This document shows, one piece after another, positions 7,202 to 15,183 of a stretch of DNA of 16,478 bases; the first letter of the stretch is position 1, and each line of letters opens with the position of its first letter. The stretch comes from an uncultured Prevotella sp. (GTDB lineage: Bacteria; Bacteroidota; Bacteroidia; Bacteroidales; Bacteroidaceae). The notes under the pieces were generated by a model. The model saw only the letters and a program-made list of their open reading frames with translations, did no database searches and was not told the DNA's origin. Location of the stretch: contig CAKQMS010000047.1 of NCBI GenBank assembly GCA_934254985.1, forward strand, positions 1-16,478, read 5' to 3'. The position numbers and the translations under genes are program-made.

Positions 7202-8401
7202 ATGAATATTAGATATTTATACATATTATCTTCGGCTTTGCTCTTGTTGGCAGGATGCGACAGTCAGCCGAAAGTGGAAACCACACCATGGGGAACCGTG
7301 GTGGGGAGCGACAGCATTCCTGATGATGATGACGCATTCTCGTTGAGCGACATACAGACGAATGGTGAGCTGATAGTGTTGACGATGACAGGTCCTGACT
7401 CTTACTATGAATATCATGGCAAGGGTATGGGTGTGCAATATCTGTTGGCTGAGAAGTTTGCCCAGAAGTTGGGAGTGTCGTTGAGAGTTGACGTGTGCAA
7501 GGATACTGCCGAGATGGTGCGCAGACTGAAAGATGGCGAGGCAGACATCGTGGCATATATGCTTCCGAAGGCTAAGGCTGCGGAGCTGGCTATGGCTGGA
7601 GTTCGCGACAGCAGCGGACAAAAGGGATGGCTGGTGGCTGATAAGGATGGCGAACTGGCAAAGGCGCTGAACGGATGGTTTAAGCAAGGAATGATAGCGC
7701 AGACTTTGAAAGACGAGAATTTCTTGTTGTCAACGGGAAGCGTGAAGCGACGTGTGTTCTCTCCTATGCTGAATAGGGCAGGAGGAGTGATAAGTCGCTA
7801 CGACCGTCATTTCCAGCAATATGCCCCGTTGGCTCGTTGGGACTGGCGACTGATAGCGGCACAATGCTATCAGGAATCAACCTTCGACCCTCAGGCTCGA
7901 TCGTGGGCTGGAGCTTGCGGTCTGATGCAGATTATGCCTACAACGGCTGACGTGGTGGGACTATCGCGCAACGACTTGTTTGACCCTGAGAAGAATATTG
8001 CAGCTGCATGTAAGTATATTGCCATGCTCAACGGAAAATTCTCGGATGTGAGAGAACGCCAAGAGCGCATCAACTTTGTGTTGGCGTCATATAATGGTGG
8101 TTTTTATCATGTGCGCGATGCCATGGCGTTGGCAGAGAAATATGGTAAGAATAAATATCGTTGGGCTGACGTCAGAGAGTTTATCCTTGGCTTGCAGACT
8201 CCACATTATTATAATGACCCTGTGGTGAAGAGTGGCTATATGCGAGGTTCTGAAACTGCCAACTATGTAGACCGCATCAACGCCCGCTATGCCGACTATC
8301 GTGGTGTGGCTCGCGGTGCTTCAGGCTTCACGTCGTTTGGTGGCGGAAGCCAAACCCCACATCGTGCGGTGAAGAAGAAAAGAAAGTATGAAGTGAAATA
8401 G
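7202..8401 (+). CDS. MltF-like lipoprotein lytic transglycosylase, compact form
   Basis: The product should be a lipoprotein that cleaves peptidoglycan glycan strands to 1,6-anhydroMurNAc ends. I choose the ATG at 7202 (399 residues) because it begins a lipoprotein signal, MNIRYLYILSS to LLAGC, with Cys19. A GTG at 7178 lies upstream of the -7 box. Residues 55-125 resemble lobe I of a solute-binding domain (GKGMGVQYLLAEKFAQKLG at 73-91, GEADIVAYM at 112-120). The SLT domain covers about 210-365, with catalytic Glu225 in YQESTFDP, GLMQIMP (240-246), ASYNGG (295-300) and a WADV/PYY-like tail resembling E. coli MltF. The stretch between the two domains is roughly 95 residues shorter than in E. 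coli MltF, so lobe II is largely missing. The C-terminus is basic (KKKRKYEVK). It is transcribed divergently from hisG. Confidence 0.88.
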   Translation: MNIRYLYILSSALLLLAGCDSQPKVETTPWGTVVGSDSIPDDDDAFSLSDIQTNGELIVLTMTGPDSYYEYHGKGMGVQYLLAEKFAQKLGVSLRVDVCKDTAEMVRRLKDGEADIVAYMLPKAKAAELAMAGVRDSSGQKGWLVADKDGELAKALNGWFKQGMIAQTLKDENFLLSTGSVKRRVFSPMLNRAGGVISRYDRHFQQYAPLARWDWRLIAAQCYQESTFDPQARSWAGACGLMQIMPTTADVVGLSRNDLFDPEKNIAAACKYIAMLNGKFSDVRERQERINFVLASYNGGFYHVRDAMALAEKYGKNKYRWADVREFILGLQTPHYYNDPVVKSGYMRGSETANYVDRINARYADYRGVARGASGFTSFGGGSQTPHRAVKKKRKYEVK

Positions 8402-8437
8402 CGCTACTTGAAGCAAATAGCGATAGCAATAATCAAA

Positions 8438-8484
8438 AAAATAGGCAGCAAGCTCATCATCATTTTGAGCTTGCTGCCTATTTT
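8438..8484. terminator. bidirectional terminator between transglycosylase and rlmD
   Basis: A perfect 19-bp stem (8438-8456 with 8466-8484) encloses a 9-nt loop. It ends in a T-rich tract on the plus strand and is preceded by an A-run (T-run on the minus strand). It lies between two convergent genes, 37 bp after one stop and 15 bp after the other, and can end transcription in both directions. Confidence 0.85.
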
Positions 8485-8498
8485 ATTATATTGTGTAA

Positions 8499-9953
8499 TT
8501 ACTTCTTCTCCAACAATACCACATTTTCTACATGTGGAGTGTGTGGGAACATGTCGACAGGCTGAACGGCTGCCACCTTATATAATATATCAAGGTCGGC
8601 AAGGTCGCGAGCCTGAGTGGCAGGGTTGCAACTTACATAAACGATGCGCTTAGGTTGCGCACGAAGAATAGTCTTTACCACATCGGTATGCATACCTGCA
8701 CGAGGAGGGTCGGTGATGATAACATCAGGGCGACCATGCTCAGCAATGAAGTCGTCGGTGAGGATATCCTTCATATCGCCAGCATAGAAAAGAGTGTTGT
8801 CGATGTTGTTTACCTGGCTGTTCACCTTTGCATCCTCGATAGCCTCAGGCACATATTCGATGCCGATAACCTTGCGAGCCTTGCGAGCCACGAAGTTGGC
8901 GATGGTGCCGGTGCCGGTATAGAGGTCGTAGACAAGCTCATTGCCTGTGAGCTGAGCAAATTCGCGTGCCACGCTATAAAGATGGTAAGCCTGCTCGGTG
9001 TTGGTCTGGTAGAAGCTCTTAGGACCAACCTTGAACTTGAGGTCTTCCATAAGTTCGAAGATATGGTCGTTGCCCTTGTAGACGGTGAGGTCGAGGTCGC
9101 CAAAGGTGTCGTTGCCCTTCTGGTTGTCTACATAGAGTAGGGAGGTGATTTGTGGGAACTTGTCGGCAATGAACTGCATAAGTGCCATTGCACGCTCCTC
9201 GTCGCCAGGCTCGTCGTAGTGGAACTGCACCAATACCATCCATTCGCCAGTATTAGAGTTGCGAATCATGATGTCGCGCAACAAACCATGCTGTGCACGA
9301 AGGTCGTAATAGCTAAGACCATGCTCCTTGGCATAAGCGTCGATGGAGTTGCGCATATCGTTGTGCAAATCGTCCATAAGCCAACACTTGGTGATAGGGT
9401 AAATCTTATCGAAAGCGCCAGGAATATGGAAACCGATGGCGTTGAGGATGTTGCCGTCGCTTTGGAACAAAGAACCGTCAGGATTGTCAGACTTAGGCAT
9501 AGCCTGCAATTCCTCTTGGGTGAACCAACGCTTGTTAGAGCATCCGTATTCTATCTTGTTGCGATATTCGAAAGTCTTCACCGAGCCCATGATGGTGCGG
9601 AATTCAGGAAGCTCTACCTTGGCAATGCGAGTAAGCTGGTCGTGCACCTGCTTCTGCTTAGCCTTGAGCTGCTCCTCGTAAGGCAGATTCTGCCATTTGC
9701 ATCCACCGCAAACACCAAAGTGCTTGCATGGAGGAACTACGCGTGTGTCGCTATATTTATGTACCTTCACTACTTTAGCCTCGCAATAGCTCTTGCGCTT
9801 CTTGGTGACTTGCAAGTCGACTACATCGCCAGGCACGCAGAAAGGTGCGAACACCACCATGTCGTCTATTCTAACCAGACATTTGCCTTCTGCGGCAACG
9901 TCGGTCATTGTTACATTCTCGTATAATGGAAGTGGTTTCTTTTTTCTTGCCAT
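8499..9953 (-). CDS. rlmD: 23S rRNA (uracil-C5)-methyltransferase, RlmD/RumA family
   Basis: This is a SAM-dependent, iron-sulfur RNA methyltransferase that makes 5-methyluridine in 23S rRNA (U1939 in E. coli numbering); the exact uridine is inferred. The 484 residues comprise a basic start (MARKKK), a TRAM domain (about 8-65), the Fe-S motif C76-x5-C82-x2-C85 with a fourth cysteine at C190, and a Rossmann methyltransferase domain. That domain shows FYQTN (314-318), YDLYTGTGTI (342-351), DPPRAG (415-420) and SCNPATQARDL (441-451) with the nucleophile C442. All Fe-S ligands are present, so the cluster should form. RlmCD-type enzymes methylating two sites are the main alternative. The gene is monocistronic, sharing a terminator with the convergent transglycosylase. 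Confidence 0.93.
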   Translation of the reverse strand: MARKKKPLPLYENVTMTDVAAEGKCLVRIDDMVVFAPFCVPGDVVDLQVTKKRKSYCEAKVVKVHKYSDTRVVPPCKHFGVCGGCKWQNLPYEEQLKAKQKQVHDQLTRIAKVELPEFRTIMGSVKTFEYRNKIEYGCSNKRWFTQEELQAMPKSDNPDGSLFQSDGNILNAIGFHIPGAFDKIYPITKCWLMDDLHNDMRNSIDAYAKEHGLSYYDLRAQHGLLRDIMIRNSNTGEWMVLVQFHYDEPGDEERAMALMQFIADKFPQITSLLYVDNQKGNDTFGDLDLTVYKGNDHIFELMEDLKFKVGPKSFYQTNTEQAYHLYSVAREFAQLTGNELVYDLYTGTGTIANFVARKARKVIGIEYVPEAIEDAKVNSQVNNIDNTLFYAGDMKDILTDDFIAEHGRPDVIITDPPRAGMHTDVVKTILRAQPKRIVYVSCNPATQARDLADLDILYKVAAVQPVDMFPHTPHVENVVLLEKK

Positions 9954-9981
9954 GTTTTTTCTTTATATTATAATTGGTGTG

Positions 9982-9989
9982 CAAAGTTA
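9982..9989 (-). promoter_or_regulatory. predicted -7 box of rlmD
   Basis: The minus strand reads TAACTTTG, matching TAnnTTTG, 28 bp before the rlmD ATG. The nearest upstream TTTG (10014-10017) is 24 bp away, longer than the usual spacing, and lies in an AT-rich inverted repeat. Confidence 0.5.
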
Positions 9990-10007
9990 ATGCAAATGAG
10001 TGGAATA

Positions 10008-10032
10008 AAAAAACAAATCTCATTTGTTTTTT
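10008..10032. repeat. AT-rich inverted repeat upstream of rlmD
   Basis: An 11-bp perfect stem with a 3-nt loop, AAAAAACAAAT-CTC-ATTTGTTTTTT, overlaps the region where the rlmD -33 element would lie. It could be an operator or a weak AT-rich hairpin. Low complexity makes chance a real option. Confidence 0.4.
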
Positions 10033-10249
10033 ATTTCCGAGTGCCGCTTAACTTATCTTTCTTTATTTCTACTTTAAGGTTGGTAAGATAGATGTAAATA
10101 TGTCTAATTGATAGGAAAATATTAAGAAAAATGTTTTTATTTCGGTATTTATATATTCTTCCTTACCTTAATGTAGGCGAAAGCTTGTTTTCTGTTATCG
10201 CAAACATATTATTTTGTAATATATGCTTGACATTTTTTCTAATAAATAT

Positions 10250-10280
10250 TTTGTAGAATAAACGAAAAATATTAAATTTG
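10250..10280 (+). promoter_or_regulatory. promoter of ppdK
   Basis: TTTG (10250-10253), a 19-bp spacer and TAAATTTG (10273-10280) fully match the Bacteroidetes consensus. Transcription should start near 10287, leaving a 5' leader of about 55 nt with no Shine-Dalgarno sequence. Confidence 0.75.
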
Positions 10281-10341
10281 CACTCATTGACATCGAAATA
10301 TCTTAAACTATATTATAAACATTTGGATACCTAAATTAACC

Positions 10342-13065
10342 ATGAGTGAAAAAAGAGTTTACACCTTCGGTAATGGTAAAGCTGAAGGTAACGCAAAAAT
10401 GCGTGAAGAACTAGGTGGCAAGGGTGCCAACCTGGCAGAAATGAACCTTATTGGAGTGCCTGTTCCTCCAGGTTTTACTATTACAACAAGCTGCTGTAAC
10501 GAATACTATGAAGTAGGACAGGAAAAAATCAAGGAAATTCTTCAGAATGAGGTAATGGCAGCTGTTGCTCATACCGAAAATTTGATGAACTCAAAGTTCG
10601 GTGATACCAAGAATCCTTTGCTCGTTAGTGTGCGCTCAGGTGCACGTGCGTCTATGCCAGGTATGATGGATACTATCCTCAACCTTGGTCTTAACGACGA
10701 GGTGGCTGAAGGCTTGGTAGAGAAGACTGGCAACCCTCACTTCGTTTACGACTCATATCGCCGCTTCGTACAGATGTATGGTGACGTGGTGTTGGAAATG
10801 AAGCCTGAAAACAAGGAAGATATTGATCCATTCGAGGAAATCATCGAGAGCGTAAAGGCTGAGCGTGGCGTTAAGCTTGACAAGGACCTCTCTGTAGAGG
10901 AATTGAAGAAGCTCGTTAGCCTCTTCAAGACTGCTATCAAGGAGCGCACAGGCAAGGACTTCCCAACTGATCCTATCGAGCAGCTTTGGGGTGCTATCTG
11001 CGCTGTATTCCGCAGCTGGATGAATGAGCGCGCTATTCTTTATCGTAAGATGGAGGGTATTCCTGACGAGTGGGGTACAGCTGTTAGCGTTATGGCCATG
11101 GTATTCGGTAACATGGGCGAGACAAGTGCAACTGGTGTATGCTTCAGCCGTGATGCAGGAAATGGCGAAAACCTCTTTAATGGTGAGTACCTCGTAAATG
11201 CACAGGGTGAGGACGTTGTGGCTGGTATTCGTACACCACAGCAGATTACAAAGATTGGCTCACAGCGTTGGGCTGAGCGTGCTGGCATTAGCGAAGAAGA
11301 GCGCGTAGAGAAATATCCTTCTATGGAAGAGGCTATGCCTGAGATTTATAAGCAGCTCGACGAGTTGCAGGATAAGCTCGAGCACCACTACCACGATATG
11401 CAGGATATGGAGTTCACCGTACAGGAAGGTAAGCTATGGTTCCTCCAGACTCGTAACGGTAAGCGTACTGGTACTGCTATGGTTAAGATCGCTATGGATC
11501 TTCTCCACGAGGGTATGATCGACGAGAAGACTGCTATCATGCGTTGCGAGCCACAGAAGCTCGACGAACTTCTCCACCCAGTATTCGACAAGAAGGCTTT
11601 GCTCCAGGCAAAGGTTATCACACAGGGATTGCCTGCATCTCCAGGTGCTGCTTGCGGTCAGATTGTGTTCCACGCTGACGACGCCCAGGCTTGGCATGCT
11701 GATGGCCACAAGGTTATCATGGTTCGTATCGAGACAAGTCCTGAGGATTTGGCTGGTATGGCTTCTGCAGAGGGTATCCTCACAGCACGTGGTGGTATGA
11801 CATCTCACGCTGCCGTTGTTGCACGTGGTATGGGTAAGTGCTGCGTTTCGGGTGCTGGTGGCATCAATGTTGACTATAAGGCAAAGACCGTAGAAATCGA
11901 CGGTACTGTATATAAAGAAGGTGACTACATCTCATTGAATGGTTCTACAGGTCAGGTTTATGCTGGCGAGGTTCCTACAAAGGCTGCTGAGCTCAGCGGT
12001 GACTTCAAGGAATTGATGGACCTCTGCGACAAGTACACCAAGCTTCAGGTTCGCACAAATGCTGATACTCCACACGATGCACAGGTGGCTCGCTCTTTCG
12101 GTGCTAAGGGTATTGGTCTTACACGTACTGAGCACATGTTCTTCGAGGACAAGAAGATTGTTGCTATGCGTGAGATGATTCTCGCTGATACTGTAGAGGG
12201 ACGTGAGAAGGCTTTGGCTAAGTTGTTGCCATATCAGAAGGCTGACTTCAAGGGTATCCTCGAGGCAATGGATGGTTGTCCAGTAAACATCCGCTTGCTC
12301 GACCCACCTCTCCACGAGTTTGTACCTCACGATCTTGCTGGTCAGGAAGTTATGGCTAAGCAGATGGGCGTAGACGTTGCTACTATCCAGCGTCGTGTAG
12401 CTTCTTTGGCAGAAAACAACCCTATGCTCGGTCATCGTGGTTGCCGTTTGGGTATCACATTCCCTGAGATCACAGCTATGCAGACTCGCGCTATCCTTTC
12501 TGCAGCTTGCGAACTTAAGAAGGAAGGCAAGAACCCAATGCCTGAGATTATGGTTCCTCTTATCGGTATTCTCTACGAGTTTAAGCAGCAGAAGGAAATT
12601 ATCCAGAAGACTGCTAAGGAAGTATTCGCAGAGTATGGCATCGAAATCAAGTTCGAAATCGGTACTATGATTGAGATTCCACGTGCTGCCCTCACAGCTG
12701 ATAAGATTGCTACAGAGGCTGAGTACTTCTCATTCGGTACTAACGACCTTACACAGATGACATTCGGCTATAGCCGCGACGACATCGCAAGCTTCTTGCC
12801 TGTATACTTGGAGAAGAAGATTTTGAAGGTTGACCCATTCCAGGTTCTCGACCAGAATGGTGTTGGTCAGCTTATCGAAATGGCAGTTGAAAAGGGTCGC
12901 AACGTTCGCCCAAGCCTCCGTTGTGGTATCTGTGGTGAGCATGGTGGTGAGCCAAGTTCTGTTAAGTTCTGCGCTAAGATTGGCATGAACTATGCTTCAT
13001 GTTCTCCATTCCGTGTGCCTATCGCAAGATTGGCTGCTGCGCAGGCTGCTGTAGAGGAAGCTTAA
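10342..13065 (+). CDS. ppdK: pyruvate, phosphate dikinase
   Basis: PPDK interconverts pyruvate, ATP and phosphate with PEP, AMP and PPi in the cytoplasm. In anaerobic Bacteroidales it links glycolysis to PEP-based fumarate formation and gluconeogenesis. The 907 residues are full length. The N-terminal ATP-grasp part includes VSVRSGARASMPGMMDT (95-111). The central swivelling domain has the phosphocarrier H489 in GGMTSHAAVVARG (484-496). The C-terminal TIM barrel has R595 (LTRTEHMF), R651 (RLLDPPLHEF), EIP (778-780), GTNDL (799-803) and catalytic C864 in CGICGEHGG (861-869). These match C. symbiosum H455, R561, R617 and C831 by a near-constant offset. Lysine is mostly AAG and glycine mostly GGT, a biased usage suggesting high expression, in line with the strong promoter and terminator. 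No regulatory-protein gene of the plant type is adjacent. Confidence 0.98.
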   Translation: MSEKRVYTFGNGKAEGNAKMREELGGKGANLAEMNLIGVPVPPGFTITTSCCNEYYEVGQEKIKEILQNEVMAAVAHTENLMNSKFGDTKNPLLVSVRSGARASMPGMMDTILNLGLNDEVAEGLVEKTGNPHFVYDSYRRFVQMYGDVVLEMKPENKEDIDPFEEIIESVKAERGVKLDKDLSVEELKKLVSLFKTAIKERTGKDFPTDPIEQLWGAICAVFRSWMNERAILYRKMEGIPDEWGTAVSVMAMVFGNMGETSATGVCFSRDAGNGENLFNGEYLVNAQGEDVVAGIRTPQQITKIGSQRWAERAGISEEERVEKYPSMEEAMPEIYKQLDELQDKLEHHYHDMQDMEFTVQEGKLWFLQTRNGKRTGTAMVKIAMDLLHEGMIDEKTAIMRCEPQKLDELLHPVFDKKALLQAKVITQGLPASPGAACGQIVFHADDAQAWHADGHKVIMVRIETSPEDLAGMASAEGILTARGGMTSHAAVVARGMGKCCVSGAGGINVDYKAKTVEIDGTVYKEGDYISLNGSTGQVYAGEVPTKAAELSGDFKELMDLCDKYTKLQVRTNADTPHDAQVARSFGAKGIGLTRTEHMFFEDKKIVAMREMILADTVEGREKALAKLLPYQKADFKGILEAMDGCPVNIRLLDPPLHEFVPHDLAGQEVMAKQMGVDVATIQRRVASLAENNPMLGHRGCRLGITFPEITAMQTRAILSAACELKKEGKNPMPEIMVPLIGILYEFKQQKEIIQKTAKEVFAEYGIEIKFEIGTMIEIPRAALTADKIATEAEYFSFGTNDLTQMTFGYSRDDIASFLPVYLEKKILKVDPFQVLDQNGVGQLIEMAVEKGRNVRPSLRCGICGEHGGEPSSVKFCAKIGMNYASCSPFRVPIARLAAAQAAVEEA

Positions 13066-13094
13066 TAGCAAATATTATCTCTAAATAATTTAAG

Positions 13095-13137
13095 TGGAAA
13101 GTGTTGTGTATCAATACTTTCCATTTATTTTTTTATA
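13095..13137 (+). terminator. terminator of ppdK
   Basis: A 12-bp stem (13095-13106 with 13112-13123) contains one G-U pair in the plus-strand RNA and has a 5-nt loop. A T-rich run follows at 13124-13137. It lies 30 bp after the ppdK stop codon. Confidence 0.85.
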
Positions 13138-13177
13138 TAAAGTGATTGTAACTCAAGAATGAAGCTAAGGGTGCTAA

Positions 13178-13232
13178 ATGTTTTACACATGTTTTACAGT
13201 TTTTGCGGGCATGTTTTACACGTGTTTTACAA
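13178..13232. repeat. periodic array 3: 11-bp TGTTTTACA units with 33-bp repeat
   Basis: Five consecutive 11-mers read ATGTTTTACAC, ATGTTTTACAG, TTTTTGCGGGC, ATGTTTTACAC and GTGTTTTACAA. Four share TGTTTTACA at the same register and the middle one is different, so a 22-bp block recurs exactly 33 bp later (13178 and 13211). It lies between the ppdK terminator and the hairpin after the convergent ABC-F gene, so it is not upstream of any gene seen here. Confidence 0.85.
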
Positions 13233-13278
13233 TACTGCTGCTTAGCAAAAGAAAAAAGAGCAATTGATAAAATAGCAA

Positions 13279-13308
13279 AAGAGGCAGCAATAAAATATGC
13301 TGCCTCTT
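13279..13308 (-). terminator. probable terminator of the ABC-F gene
   Basis: A perfect 11-bp GC-containing stem (13279-13289 with 13298-13308) has an 8-nt loop. It begins about 25 bp after the ABC-F stop codon and is followed on the minus strand by a moderately T-rich tail. Confidence 0.6.
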
Positions 13309-13332
13309 GTTGTTTGTTCTCTTGTATAATCC

Positions 13333-14970
13333 TTAGTGCTTTTTCTCCAATTCTTGAAGGCTTTCCATTTTCTTTGATTCCAAGAACTCGTATATGCCGC
13401 AGAGATGTTCACGTACACGACCATGACCAAATTCATATACTTTGGTGACAAGGCCATTAAGAAAGTCGCGGTCGTGGCTTACTACGATTAGTGTGCCGTC
13501 GAAATCTTGAAGAGCCTGCTTTAGCACATCCTTTGTTCTGAGATCGAGATGGTTGGTAGGCTCATCGAGGATAAGCAAGTTTACTGGCTCAAGCAGCAAT
13601 TTGAGAATTGCAAGACGTGTGCGCTCGCCACCTGATAGCACTTTCACCTTCTTTGTAGAATCTTCGCCACCAAACATAAATGCGCCAAGCAAGTCGCGTA
13701 TCTTGTTGCGAATTTCGCCCTTGGCTACATCGTCGATAGTTTGGAATACCGTAAGCTCGCCATCGAGTAGCGATGCTTGGTTTTGAGCAAAGTAGCCTAT
13801 CTGAACATTGTGACCAAGCTCCAGCTTGCCTTGATTTTGTAGTTGTCCCATGATACATTTTACAAGAGTAGATTTACCCTCGCCATTTCTGCCTACAAAA
13901 GCAATCTTGTCGCCACGCTCTACTGTGAGGTTTACTCCGCTGAATATCTGCTTGTCGTCGAATGCCATAGCCACATCGCTCATCTGCACAGGGTATGCAC
14001 CGCTGCGTGGGCTTGGTGGGAATTTTAGGCGTAGACGACTGGTGTCTTCTTCGTCAACTTCTATAAGCTCCAGCTTTTCGAGCATTTTCACGCGGCTCTG
14101 CACCTGGAAAGTCTTAGAATATGTGCCTTTGAAACGTTCGATGAAATCCTTTGTCTCAGCAATCATCTTCTGTTGTTCCTCATATTGTTTCATCTGCTGC
14201 TCGCGACGTTCCTTGCGTAATTCCAGGTAGTGGCTGTATGTGGCTTTATAGTCGTAGATGCGTCCCATGGTAACTTCGATGGTACGTGTGGTGATATTGT
14301 CTACGAATTTGCGGTCGTGGCTAATCACTACTACAGCTTTAGAACTGTTGCAGATGAAGTCTTCCAACCAGCCAATAGATTCAATGTCGAGGTGGTTGGT
14401 AGGCTCGTCAAGAAGTAATACGTCAGGCGATTTTAGCAGCAACTTTGCAAGTTCGATACGCATACGCCATCCGCCTGAGAATTCGCTTGTAGGGCGATTG
14501 AAGTCTTTGCGCTCGAAGCCAAGACCGAGAAGCGTTTTCTCTACATCTTCCTCGAAGTGAGTCATGTCGATGGCATAGAATTTCTCCGAGAGTGTAGACA
14601 CTTTCTCTATGAGTTGCATATATTCGTCGCTCTCGTAGTCGGTGCGAGTGGCAAGTTCGTTGTTGATGCTGTCTATCTCTGCCTGCATCTCGTGGAGATG
14701 AGCAAAAGCCTGGCATGTCTCTTCAAAAACGGTACGTCCGTCTTCGGTCATCAGGTGCTGTGGCAAATATGCTATGACGCAATCCTTAGGTGCGGAAACT
14801 GTGCCGCGAGTGGCTTGTCGTACGCCAGCTATTATCTTGAGCAGCGTACTTTTGCCTGCGCCATTTTTACCCATGAGGGCTATACGGTCCTTCTCGTTTA
14901 TTTGGAAGGAAATGTCTTTGAATAGGGTGGTGCCGCCGAATTCAACGGTCAGTCCATCAACTGTAATCAT
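13333..14970 (-). CDS. ABC-F family ATP-binding protein
   Basis: The 545-residue protein has two ABC ATPase domains and no membrane segment, typical of ABC-F proteins that act at the ribosomal E site in translation (EttA, Uup, YbiT, YheS/YdiF groups). Domain 1 has Walker A GKNGAGKS (34-41), signature SGGWR (165-169) and Walker B LLLDEPTNHLD (185-195). Domain 2 has Walker A GRNGEGKS (360-367), signature LSGGERTRLA (445-454) and LLILDEPTNHLD (465-476). A charged linker, about 240-320, rich in Lys, Arg, Glu and Gln, is the P-site tRNA interaction motif region. Both catalytic glutamates (E189 and E470) are present. No C-terminal coiled coil like that of Uup is evident. The substrate state and any antibiotic resistance role cannot be read from sequence; a housekeeping role seems likeliest. 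Confidence 0.93.
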   Translation of the reverse strand: MITVDGLTVEFGGTTLFKDISFQINEKDRIALMGKNGAGKSTLLKIIAGVRQATRGTVSAPKDCVIAYLPQHLMTEDGRTVFEETCQAFAHLHEMQAEIDSINNELATRTDYESDEYMQLIEKVSTLSEKFYAIDMTHFEEDVEKTLLGLGFERKDFNRPTSEFSGGWRMRIELAKLLLKSPDVLLLDEPTNHLDIESIGWLEDFICNSSKAVVVISHDRKFVDNITTRTIEVTMGRIYDYKATYSHYLELRKERREQQMKQYEEQQKMIAETKDFIERFKGTYSKTFQVQSRVKMLEKLELIEVDEEDTSRLRLKFPPSPRSGAYPVQMSDVAMAFDDKQIFSGVNLTVERGDKIAFVGRNGEGKSTLVKCIMGQLQNQGKLELGHNVQIGYFAQNQASLLDGELTVFQTIDDVAKGEIRNKIRDLLGAFMFGGEDSTKKVKVLSGGERTRLAILKLLLEPVNLLILDEPTNHLDLRTKDVLKQALQDFDGTLIVVSHDRDFLNGLVTKVYEFGHGRVREHLCGIYEFLESKKMESLQELEKKH

Positions 14971-15007
14971 ATTTTCTTTTTTCTTGTGCTTATTTTGAAA
15001 AACTTTG

Positions 15008-15015
15008 CAAAATTA
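15008..15015 (-). promoter_or_regulatory. predicted -7 box of the ABC-F gene
   Basis: The minus strand reads TAATTTTG, matching TAnnTTTG, 37 bp before the ABC-F ATG. I see no TTTG at the expected -33 distance. Confidence 0.5.
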
Positions 15016-15111
15016 GCTAAAATAATTCAATTTCCCGATATAAACGCCTAACTTTGTACTGCATTTGCGTTCTTCTTATAAAGCTTCAGGGAAATAGAAT
15101 ATCGTTTCTCT

Positions 15112-15143
15112 TTTGCATTTCTCGATGATAATGATTAACTTTG
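15112..15143 (+). promoter_or_regulatory. promoter of the two-gene secreted-protein operon
   Basis: TTTG (15112-15115), a 20-bp spacer and TAACTTTG (15136-15143) give a full consensus match. Transcription should start near 15150, about 35 nt before the ATG at 15184. Confidence 0.7.
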
Positions 15144-15183
15144 CAGCTTGATAAATCAGAAAAGGAATTATAGAATAGAAGAA

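Larger units (their letters stand above)
9954..10341. other. 388-bp divergent intergenic region, rlmD / ppdK
   Basis: The spacer holds a predicted rlmD promoter at its left end, an AT-rich inverted repeat at 10008-10032 and a strong ppdK promoter at 10250-10280. Between about 10035 and 10245 the sequence is AT-rich with no ORF, tRNA-like or riboswitch-like structure that I can support. One weak inverted repeat (TTAAGG at 10074-10079 plus TAAG at 10084-10087, against CTTACCTTAA at 10162-10171) is probably chance. Confidence 0.6.

Noticed and set aside
10074..10171. Riboswitch or regulatory RNA in the rlmD-ppdK spacer
   Set aside because: The only pairing is a weak, bulged 10-bp repeat far apart in AT-rich sequence, upstream of the predicted ppdK transcription start.
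13203..13448. 81-residue plus-strand frame after ppdK
   Set aside because: It overlaps array 3, the terminator hairpin and the 3' end of the ABC-F gene on the other strand, and has no initiation signals.
15049..15056. Second TAACTTTG box before the secreted-protein operon
   Set aside because: No -33 element at the right distance, and a better full promoter lies at 15112-15143.
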